From: Aliarcobacter sp.
Lineage (GTDB): Bacteria; Campylobacterota; Campylobacteria; Campylobacterales; Arcobacteraceae
Direction: 5' to 3'
NCBI GenBank assembly: GCA_028688995.1
Contig: JAQTXB010000001.1
Span: 124,001 to 188,000 of the forward strand
Length of the DNA stretch: 64,000 nt
Of the stretch, positions 53,137 through 60,591 are shown piece by piece. The stretch's first letter is position 1, and every line of letters begins with the position of its first letter. Position numbers and translations under genes: made by a program. The notes under the pieces are model-generated. The model was given only the letters and a program-made list of their open reading frames with translations. It was not told where the DNA came from and searched no databases.

Positions 53137-53867
53137 AAATAAATATAAAGCGATTTAATAGTGAGTTATCTGAACAAAATTATATTTCAGAATATTCAAC
53201 AAACAAATCAAACCTTCTTCAAGCAATAATTGAAATAAAAAATACTCAAGATAACAGTTTGACTTTTAGATGTGGGTGTAAAAGTGGTGTATGTGGTTCA
53301 TGTGCAATTAGAGTTAATGGAGTTGAAAAACTTGCATGTAAAACTACCCTGAAAGATAATGATTTAATAGAACCAATAAAGAACTCTACAGTTATAAAGG
53401 ATTTAGTTGTTGATGTTTCACATGAAACATTCTTAATCCAAAGAATGGGACTTTTAGTAAGTGAAAATAACAATATTGATAAAGTAACTCAACAAGATAT
53501 AAAGAAGATTGATTTACAAAGTAATTGCATTTTATGTAACTCTTGTTACAGTTCTTGTCCTGTCTATGATGTAAATAAAAGCTTTTTAGGCCCTTTTTCA
53601 TTAACAAGAGCACTTAGATATGTAAATGACAAAAAGTTAGAGAATAAAACATCTATACTTGATTCTATACAGACAAGTGGTATATGGGATTGTACATTGT
53701 GCAGCGCGTGTACATTAGTTTGTCCACAAAATATTGATCCAAAAGCTGACATTATGCAATTACAAAATATATCAGTTCAAAATGGATATACAAATCCCTA
53801 TGCACAAGATTTAAGTTTTGGTAGTTTTGGAGATGATTTTGGTGGATTTAATCCGAATGGATTTTAA
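53133..53867 (+). CDS. SdhB/FrdB-like iron-sulfur subunit
   Basis: 244 residues. A [2Fe-2S] domain has C49, C54, C57 and C69, plus an extra C47. Two cysteine sets follow: C132, C135, C138 and C142, then C187, C190, C193 and C197, in the pattern of the [4Fe-4S] and [3Fe-4S] or second cubane sites (WDCTLCSACTLVCP). A Gly/Phe/Asp-rich tail (228-244, SFGSFGDDFGGF) is not typical. It passes electrons from the flavoprotein. No membrane anchor (SdhC/D, FrdC or SdhE) follows; a terminator and an opposing gene do. Confidence 0.9.
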   Translation: MKINIKRFNSELSEQNYISEYSTNKSNLLQAIIEIKNTQDNSLTFRCGCKSGVCGSCAIRVNGVEKLACKTTLKDNDLIEPIKNSTVIKDLVVDVSHETFLIQRMGLLVSENNNIDKVTQQDIKKIDLQSNCILCNSCYSSCPVYDVNKSFLGPFSLTRALRYVNDKKLENKTSILDSIQTSGIWDCTLCSACTLVCPQNIDPKADIMQLQNISVQNGYTNPYAQDLSFGSFGDDFGGFNPNGF

Positions 53868-53890
53868 ATAGAGAGAAAATCTCTCTATTT
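53866..53890. terminator. Bidirectional terminator
   Basis: A perfect 10-bp stem AAATAGAGAG / CTCTCTATTT with loop AAAAT, overlapping the stop codon of the iron-sulfur gene. It sits between convergent genes. Confidence 0.85.
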
Positions 53891-53896
53891 GAAGAA

Positions 53897-54961
53897 TTAT
53901 AAATTATCTTTTAAATAAAGATAATCTGACATTTTAGTCCACTCTCTAACTTTTTTCATATAAGCATCTTGTGAATCTAAAATCTCTTTTAAAAGTGGGC
54001 TTTCATTTGACATTTGAGCTCTTAAATCTTGATTAACTTTTTTCATAGCATCCATAATATCTTTTGAAAAAGTTTTTACTTGAATATTTGGATACTCTTC
54101 TTTCATCTTTTGCCACGCATTAGCATTCATATCATAATTTTGAATATACATGTCATAAGCACTTACTCTCATTGCTACAACTAGAATTTTCTGTAAATCT
54201 ACAGGAAGTTTATCAAATTTCTTGCTATTGATTATGAATTGCATTTCTGATGCTGGTTCATGCCAACCAGTGTAATAATAAGGTGCAATTTTATGAAAAC
54301 CCATTGAAATATCCATAGATGGCCCAACCCATTCTAAGGCATCTAAATTTCCCATTTCTAAAGAAGTGAATAATTCACCTGGAGCTACATTTGTAACTTG
54401 AACACCAAGTTTAGCCATAATTTCTCCAGCAAATCCAGGAATTCTCATTTTTAGACCTTTTAAATCAGCAAGAGTTTTAATTTCTTTTTTAAACCACCCA
54501 CCCATTTGAACACCAGTGCTACCACCTGGAAATGATAAAACACCATGTTTATCATAAACTTTTTTCATTAGTTCCATTCCACCACCAAAATAGAACCATG
54601 CATATTGCTCAGGTGAAGTCAAACCAAAAGGCATAGATGTAAAAGGTAAAGTATTTATATCTTTACCTTTCCAATAATATGAAGCAGTATGACCCATATC
54701 ATATTGTCCACCTTTAACCATATCAAGTACACCTAAAGGTGATTTATGTTTATTTGCAGAATCAACTTTTATTTCAAGTCTGCCATCAGACATTTCATTT
54801 GCTAATCTTGCCATATTATTTGCAGCATCAATTAATGGAGTTGCAGTTTCTCCCCAAGTTGTTGCCATTGAAAGTTTATAAACTTTATCATTAGCATTTA
54901 ATGATGAGACAAAAATTGTCAAGAAAAGAAATGTACAAATTTTTGTAATTGTTTTTTTCAT
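53897..54961 (-). CDS. TRAP transporter substrate-binding protein (DctP family), orphan
   Basis: 354 residues with Sec signal peptide (1-23, ending SLNA). The DctP fold is shown by KLSMATTWGETATPLIDAANNMA, GRLEIKVDSANKH, DLKGLKMRIPGFAGEIMAKLGV with the substrate-binding arginine in RIPG, and LEMGNLDALEWVGPSMD. The pattern is like TakP-type proteins that bind 2-oxo acids. The membrane components DctQ and DctM are not encoded beside it. The ligand is unknown; carboxylates are typical. Confidence 0.92.
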   Translation of the reverse strand: MKKTITKICTFLFLTIFVSSLNANDKVYKLSMATTWGETATPLIDAANNMARLANEMSDGRLEIKVDSANKHKSPLGVLDMVKGGQYDMGHTASYYWKGKDINTLPFTSMPFGLTSPEQYAWFYFGGGMELMKKVYDKHGVLSFPGGSTGVQMGGWFKKEIKTLADLKGLKMRIPGFAGEIMAKLGVQVTNVAPGELFTSLEMGNLDALEWVGPSMDISMGFHKIAPYYYTGWHEPASEMQFIINSKKFDKLPVDLQKILVVAMRVSAYDMYIQNYDMNANAWQKMKEEYPNIQVKTFSKDIMDAMKKVNQDLRAQMSNESPLLKEILDSQDAYMKKVREWTKMSDYLYLKDNL

Positions 54962-55013
54962 AATTCCTCCTAAAAAATTGAAGAATTATATATTTAAGAG
55001 AATGTTATAGGGC

Positions 55014-55634
55014 TTAATTTAAGATACAATCTTTTAGTTTCTTTTTACTGTTCCATTTTAGCTTTTTTAATTCAGGTTCATCATAAAACTTTTTTGTATA
55101 TCCAAAACACAAATATGCAATAAATTTATACTCATCTTTATTTATATTAAATATTTTGTTTATTTTTTTTGGTTTTAATATTGAAACCCAACCCATACCA
55201 ATATTAAGAGCTCTTGCAGTTAGCCACATATTTAATATTGCACAAACGACAGAATACTCTCCTGTTCTTTTCATATATGTTTGACCTAAAATATTATCTT
55301 TGTTTTTTTTGTAATAAACTGCAATATTAACATTAGATTCTTTGATACCTTCAAGTTTTAAGTTTTTATATAGTGGTTTATCTATAAACAATTCTTTACT
55401 TTTATCAAAAGATTTAGCAAAATGATTATAAACAAGTTCTTGTTTTTCTTTATCTACAATAATAAATTGCCAAGGTTGAGAATAACCAACTGAGGGAGCA
55501 TGTAAAGCAGATTGTAAAATCATATCAAGTTTCTTTTTTGATATTTTTTTACTTATAAAGTTATTTCCTCTTACATCACGTCTTGATGTAATTATTTTTG
55601 TAAGTGTGTTAAAATCTTTTTTATTAAATTTCAT
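55014..55634 (-). CDS. Nitroreductase-family protein (possible BluB-like)
   Basis: 206 residues. RRDVRGN near residue 18 starts the FMN-binding site, followed by LQSALHAPSVGYSQPWQFIIVD, which strongly resembles BluB (5,6-dimethylbenzimidazole synthase), and LTARALNIGMGWVSIL with FNI and YLCFGYT later. BluB makes the lower ligand of cobalamin from FMN. Generic NAD(P)H nitroreductases are the alternative. The start overlaps the last base of the preceding unknown gene. Confidence 0.8.
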   Translation of the reverse strand: MKFNKKDFNTLTKIITSRRDVRGNNFISKKISKKKLDMILQSALHAPSVGYSQPWQFIIVDKEKQELVYNHFAKSFDKSKELFIDKPLYKNLKLEGIKESNVNIAVYYKKNKDNILGQTYMKRTGEYSVVCAILNMWLTARALNIGMGWVSILKPKKINKIFNINKDEYKFIAYLCFGYTKKFYDEPELKKLKWNSKKKLKDCILN

Positions 55635-55936
55635 TAGATAGAAAAATCATGTAAATCTTTAAATATAAATGCTTCAACAATTTCATCTATACTTTTTTGA
55701 CTCGGAGCAATTAAAGCAATAATTCCTTCATCCATAAATGGCCAAACATACTCTAATTCGTTTATAACTACAACTGCATCAATCCAAACTGTAATATCTT
55801 CACGTCTATCAAAAAATTCAACATTAGCAACTCTTCCTTCATCTAAAGTTACAAAAGCCCAAGCTTTATTTTCTTCAATTGATGAAATAATACATTCATG
55901 TCTTTTTTTAGAATCTACTGGTATTAATATTGTCAT
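55634..55936 (-). CDS. Small acidic protein, possibly NifX/NifB-cofactor-like fold
   Basis: 100 residues. It starts MTILIPVDSKKRHECI and ends with a helix SIDEIVEAFIFKDLHDF. This order of strand, loop and terminal helix resembles dinitrogenase iron-molybdenum cofactor family proteins (KIAVPVD...EEAIEAF), but the central cofactor-binding motif is not evident. I do not assign a function. It overlaps the nitroreductase gene by one base, so the two are one transcript. Confidence 0.65.
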   Translation of the reverse strand: MTILIPVDSKKRHECIISSIEENKAWAFVTLDEGRVANVEFFDRREDITVWIDAVVVINELEYVWPFMDEGIIALIAPSQKSIDEIVEAFIFKDLHDFSI

Positions 55937-55993
55937 ATTCTTCTCTTTAAAATTTATTATTTAGTAATTATTATGATTTTACAATCTTTTTTC

Positions 55994-57784
55994 TTAAGAA
56001 AGATACTCTTTTTTGAACCATAAAGAAAATACAAAAAGTGAGTAAAGATGTTGTTTAAATTTATTTGATTTTGATAGTTCATAAATATGTAATATATACT
56101 CATGATTAAATAGATTTGTTTCATTGTTTACATCAACTATTACATCAATAATTTTATCTTTATACTCTTTATTTAACCATTCATTAAATGGAGAGTTAAA
56201 ACCTTTTTTTGTTCTATTTATTATAGTTGTAGGAATATATTTAGAAGCGATTTTTTTTAGTAGATATTTATTTGTATCACCAACTTTTATAGATGATTCC
56301 ACACTAAACATATAATTCACTAAATTAACGTCCAAAAATGGCGTTCTAACCTCTAAAGAATTACCCATTGATATTCTATCAACTTTTGATAATAAAGCCT
56401 CTCCTAGCCAAATCTTTAAGTCTATATAACTCATCCAATCAACTGGATCTTGTTTTGCTGTTTCACTTTTAAATGTTGGAACTTTTTTAAACAATCTTTT
56501 TCTTTGAATATCAGTGTAAATCTCTCCAAAAGAGTTATATAGATTTTGTTTTTTTACAATTCTTCTTAAATATTCACTCTCTTTAGTATTATTTTGTAAA
56601 GCTCCAATGATATTATTTAAAAAAAGATTCTGTTCATTTGATAAACTCTTTTCAAACTCATAATATTTTAGAAATTTTGCATAGTTATCATAACCCAAAA
56701 ATATTTCATCACTTCCTTCACCTGACAATACAGTTTTTATTCCCGCTTTATGTATTTGTTTTGTTAAAATATTCAAAGGAATTGCTGCACTATCACCATG
56801 AGGTTCTTCAAGCATATCAAGTGTTTGCTCAAAATGATTTATATACTCTTTTTGATTTATCTCTACTGGATGATGATTTGAGTTTATATGACTTGCTGTA
56901 ATTTGTGCATAATCTAACTCACAATAATTTTTATATTCATCATAACCAATACTAAAGGTATTTATTTTTTTTCCAGAAATTTTTGTATAAAGTGCGGAGA
57001 TTAATGAACTATCAATTCCTCCACTTAAAAGTGAAGCTACTTCAACATCACTATTGAGTCTATACTCTACACTTTTAAATAAAAGCTCCTCAATATCATT
57101 TAAAGCTTGTTTTTCATCTTTTATAGCTTTATAGGTGTTTATCTTATAATATTTCTTCTTTTGAAGCTCAGAGCTCTTATTTGGCTCAAAAATTATATAT
57201 GATGAAGCTTCTAATTTAAAAATATCTTGATAGAAAGAATCTTCACCAAAAGATACAAAATATTGCATATATTTAGAAAGAGCAACTTTATTTAGATTTG
57301 GTTTATAATCAAGTAGATTTAAAATTGATTTTACACTTGATGAGAAGATAAATTTATTATCTTTAAAATAGTAAAAAAATGGTTTTTTACCATATCTATC
57401 ACGTGCACAAAAATATAAATCTTTTTTCATATCATAAATACAAAAAGAGAACATTCCATTTAGTTTATTTAAAAAATCAAATCCATACTTTTGATAAAGT
57501 CGAATTAATACTTCACTATCACTTTTTGTTTTACACTCTAAATGTTCCACGTGAATCAATTCTTTATAATTGTAAATCTCTCCATTAAAAACAAGTAAAA
57601 TATCATCAAATATCATTGGCTGATTTGCTTCTTCATCTAAATCAATTATTGCAAGTCTTGTATGTCCAAATTGTTTATTATCAATTTTAATTGAATTTTG
57701 AAAGTCTGGACCTCTATGATGTAAAAGTTCTAAAGATTTATCAAATCTTTCTGATATAAAATTTGTACCAATTATTCCACACAT
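55994..57784 (-). CDS. asnB: Asparagine synthetase (glutamine-hydrolysing)
   Basis: 596 residues. The N-terminal glutaminase nucleophile is Cys2 (MCGIIG), with LHHRGPDFQN, GHTRLAIIDL and FNGEIYNYKEL. The synthetase domain has the PP-loop ASLLSGGIDSSLISAL, VLSGEGSDEIFLGY and KVDRISMGNSLEVRTPFLD. It amidates aspartate using glutamine and ATP. AsnB-like enzymes also occur in polysaccharide modification, but no sugar genes adjoin this copy. It ends 6 bases downstream of the AEC carrier gene and is likely co-transcribed with it. Confidence 0.94.
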   Translation of the reverse strand: MCGIIGTNFISERFDKSLELLHHRGPDFQNSIKIDNKQFGHTRLAIIDLDEEANQPMIFDDILLVFNGEIYNYKELIHVEHLECKTKSDSEVLIRLYQKYGFDFLNKLNGMFSFCIYDMKKDLYFCARDRYGKKPFFYYFKDNKFIFSSSVKSILNLLDYKPNLNKVALSKYMQYFVSFGEDSFYQDIFKLEASSYIIFEPNKSSELQKKKYYKINTYKAIKDEKQALNDIEELLFKSVEYRLNSDVEVASLLSGGIDSSLISALYTKISGKKINTFSIGYDEYKNYCELDYAQITASHINSNHHPVEINQKEYINHFEQTLDMLEEPHGDSAAIPLNILTKQIHKAGIKTVLSGEGSDEIFLGYDNYAKFLKYYEFEKSLSNEQNLFLNNIIGALQNNTKESEYLRRIVKKQNLYNSFGEIYTDIQRKRLFKKVPTFKSETAKQDPVDWMSYIDLKIWLGEALLSKVDRISMGNSLEVRTPFLDVNLVNYMFSVESSIKVGDTNKYLLKKIASKYIPTTIINRTKKGFNSPFNEWLNKEYKDKIIDVIVDVNNETNLFNHEYILHIYELSKSNKFKQHLYSLFVFSLWFKKEYLS

Positions 57785-57790
57785 AAAAAC

Positions 57791-58708
57791 CTACTTTATA
57801 AAATATTCAATAATTTGAATATAAAAATATAAAAATGAAACAAAGACTACACTAGAAATTAAAATTGAAGCAGCAACATCATAAGGTTTACAATGATACA
57901 AAGCAGCAAGATTAACATTATTTACAGCTAAAGGAACCATTAATTCCATAATTAAAATAGAAGCAACATAAGAGTTTAAATTTGTAAAATTTATTACAAA
58001 AATCAAACCAATAAAAGGCAATAAAATATGTTTAACAAAACTAATATGTAAAGAAGAATACCAAGGCAAAACTTTTATTTTAACACTTGATAAATACATA
58101 CCAAAAATAAATAGTTGAATAACCATAGAAGTATATCCACCCATTTCAAGTGCATTATAAATATATTTATTTATAGTAATTCCTTGTGAATTAATTAATA
58201 AAGCCAAAATTGCAAACCAAATTCCTGGTATTTTCATAATAGAAATTAATGCTTGTTTTATAGAAAATTGATCTCTAGCAAAAAAATAAACTGAAAAGAT
58301 ATAGATAAATAAAGTATTAGCAATATTTATTATACTTGTATATGGAACAGATTCTATACCAAAAAGTGCTATTCCTAATGGGATTCCTAGGTTACCAGTG
58401 TTACCAATTAATGCAGTAGCTAAATACATTGATTGTTCTTGTCTTTGAGAAAAAATCTTTTTATTTATTACAATTAGAATAAATAAAGAGATTAATAATA
58501 TTACAAAATAAAAAATAGGAGAGATAATAAATTCATAATCAATTGGTCGTTTAGTTAATCCCCAAAAAATTAAAATAGGTTGAAAAAAATATAGAGAGAT
58601 TAAAACTAAAGTTCTTTCATCTAACTGGCTGGTAAAAATCTTTTTTGCAGTAAAACCTAATAAGATAAAAAAATAAATTGGTAAAACGGAGAATATAGCT
58701 TCGATAAT
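57791..58708 (-). CDS. AEC-family transporter starting at a non-canonical ATT/ATC codon
   Basis: The first ATG in frame (58429) would give only 212 residues and would drop the first helices. The frame is open upstream to a TAG at 58717-58715, and that extension encodes typical AEC N-terminal helices (EAIFSVLPIYFFILLGF, then YFFQPILIFWGL). With ATT at 58708 (or ATC at 58705) the protein has about 305 residues, the usual family length. AGGGA lies 3-6 bases upstream, inside a hairpin. AEC carriers export auxin-like or dicarboxylic acids; substrate here is unknown. The later part has IGNTGNLGIPLG. A start-codon mutation is the alternative. Confidence 0.72.
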   Translation of the reverse strand: MIEAIFSVLPIYFFILLGFTAKKIFTSQLDERTLVLISLYFFQPILIFWGLTKRPIDYEFIISPIFYFVILLISLFILIVINKKIFSQRQEQSMYLATALIGNTGNLGIPLGIALFGIESVPYTSIINIANTLFIYIFSVYFFARDQFSIKQALISIMKIPGIWFAILALLINSQGITINKYIYNALEMGGYTSMVIQLFIFGMYLSSVKIKVLPWYSSLHISFVKHILLPFIGLIFVINFTNLNSYVASILIMELMVPLAVNNVNLAALYHCKPYDVAASILISSVVFVSFLYFYIQIIEYFIK

Positions 58709-58735
58709 AAATCCCTAATAAAAATTTAGGGATTT
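58709..58735 (-). promoter_or_regulatory. Hairpin covering the ribosome binding site of the AEC gene
   Basis: A 10-bp inverted repeat AAATCCCTAA / TTAGGGATTT with a 7-base loop ends directly at the proposed ATT start on the minus strand and contains the AGGGA. It could be the terminator of the upstream pit gene or a structure that limits initiation. Confidence 0.6.
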
Positions 58736-58784
58736 TATCATTATTGAGATAAATTTTGAGAAGATTCACAAGTAGAAAATCTAC

Positions 58785-60368
58785 TTATGGAATCATAATA
58801 CCTTTTATCATAAAGAAAATTGCAGCAGCAAGTATTGAAGCAGCAGGAACAGTAATAATCCAAGCTGCAATAATTTTCTTAACAGCATCTCTTTTTACAT
58901 ATTTTGTACTTTTTGCATCTTTAACATCTTTTCTCTCTTGTTTAATTTGCTCTTCTCTTTCATCAATTCTTTTATATAGTTCAACTATTCGAATATAATT
59001 TGCTTTTGATTTATCTTCAATTAACTCTAATTTGTCTAACTCATCTTGCATAATATCAAGTTCTCTTTTGTGTTTTTTAAACTTCTTTCTTGTTTCTTGT
59101 AAAAATCTTTGCTCATTTGCATCAAGATACTCTCTTAAAAATCCAACTCCAAAAACTCCACCAATTGCGATATGAGTAGAAGAAACAGGAAGACCTAATT
59201 GACTTGCAATAATAACAGTAACAGCAGCAGACATTGCAACTGCATATGCTCTCATTTGATCAAGTTCAGTAATTTCAGAACCAACTGTTTTAATTAGTTT
59301 TGGTCCATATAAAACAAGTCCAATAACAATACCAAAAGCACCAACAGCCATAACCCATAAAGGAATAGAAACTTTTGATGAAATGTCAGAATTCATAACA
59401 GCATCATTAATAGCTGCAAGTGGCCCTATAGCATTTGCAACATCATTAGCTCCATGAGCAAATGATAATAAAGCAGCAGCAAAAATAAGTGGCAAATTAA
59501 ATAAAGTATTTATTGATGCTCTATTATTTTGTAACTTTGCAGATGATTTAGCAACTAAAGGTTTTACAACAAAATAAATCCCAATGGCAATTGCTAAACC
59601 AATTAATGAAGCAGTTAAAAAGTTTACATTGATAATTGCTTTAAGTCCTTTTAAAATTAAATATGTACTAAAAGACCAAGCCATAAAAGCAATTAATAAA
59701 GGAACAAATTTATTTGAAGCTGATAATACATCCTCTTTATAGATAATCTGTTTTTTAATAAAAAACAAGAATCCTGCGGCAACTATTCCACCTAATAATG
59801 GTGAGACAATCCAAGAAGCAACGATTTTACCCACAGTATCCCAAGCAACAATTGAAAAACCAGCTGCTGCAATTCCTGCACCCATAACGCCACCAACAAT
59901 TGAGTGTGTAGTTGAAACAGGAGCACCAATTGATGTAGCAAAATTTAGCCATAAAGCACCAGATAATAAAGCTGCTGTCATAGCCCAAATAAATATTTCT
60001 GGATTAGATATTAAAGCGGGATTAATTATTCCATCTTTAATCGTTTTAACAACATCTCCACCTGCAATAAATGAACCTAAAGCTTCAAAAATTGCAGCAA
60101 TTAATATTGCTCCTGTAAGCGTTAATGCCTTAGAACCAACAGCAGGCCCTACATTATTAGCAACGTCATTTGCCCCTATATTCATTGCCATATACGCACC
60201 AAATATTGCACCAATAATCAAGAATGTATTATTAGGTACATTTCCATTTGAAGTATATGACCATAAAAATACCACTACTATAAATAATAATGCTAAAGAA
60301 AGCTTTGCAAAACCAGGAAGAGTCTTATCTCTTGCTTTTTCGAATTTGTTGATTGTTTTAATATCCAA
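58785..60368 (-). CDS. pit: Inorganic phosphate transporter, PiT family
   Basis: 527 residues. Two inverted PHO-4 halves are present, each with the signature GANDVANNVGPAVG (about 65) and GANDVANAIGPLAA (about 310), and 10-11 helices. It imports phosphate with protons or sodium. Near the C-terminus, residues about 410-495 form a highly charged, coiled-coil-like stretch (RFLQETRKKFKKHKRELDIMQDELDKLELI...) before the last helix, which is unusual for PitA. The start is TTG at 60368 with AAAGG 7 bases upstream. The gene stands alone between hairpins. Confidence 0.92.
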   Translation of the reverse strand: MDIKTINKFEKARDKTLPGFAKLSLALLFIVVVFLWSYTSNGNVPNNTFLIIGAIFGAYMAMNIGANDVANNVGPAVGSKALTLTGAILIAAIFEALGSFIAGGDVVKTIKDGIINPALISNPEIFIWAMTAALLSGALWLNFATSIGAPVSTTHSIVGGVMGAGIAAAGFSIVAWDTVGKIVASWIVSPLLGGIVAAGFLFFIKKQIIYKEDVLSASNKFVPLLIAFMAWSFSTYLILKGLKAIINVNFLTASLIGLAIAIGIYFVVKPLVAKSSAKLQNNRASINTLFNLPLIFAAALLSFAHGANDVANAIGPLAAINDAVMNSDISSKVSIPLWVMAVGAFGIVIGLVLYGPKLIKTVGSEITELDQMRAYAVAMSAAVTVIIASQLGLPVSSTHIAIGGVFGVGFLREYLDANEQRFLQETRKKFKKHKRELDIMQDELDKLELIEDKSKANYIRIVELYKRIDEREEQIKQERKDVKDAKSTKYVKRDAVKKIIAAWIITVPAASILAAAIFFMIKGIMIP

Positions 60369-60570
60369 AGTAAACCTTTTGTAACTGTCTTGTAATCTAT
60401 TTTGGGCATTATAGTGGTATTTGGCTTATTATAGCTTTAAAGAAGCTTAAAGTAAATATGGCTTTAATCAATAATTAATTGAGAATCTCTATATTTTATA
60501 ACTAAAAAGTTTAAATTATTTTTTTTGTTTATGAAGGATTAAATAAGAAATTATGTGAAAGAATGAGTAA

Positions 60571-60591
60571 AAAAGAGAATTAATCTCTTTT
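60571..60591 (-). terminator. Terminator of the DEAD-box helicase gene
   Basis: AAAAGAGA / TCTCTTTT, an 8-bp stem with loop ATTAA, overlaps the helicase stop codon. On the minus strand it is followed by TTTTTTA. Confidence 0.75.

Noticed and set aside
57791..58429. AEC transporter as a 5'-truncated 212-residue pseudogene
   Set aside because: The frame continues upstream without interruption and encodes the missing helices; only a canonical start codon is lacking.
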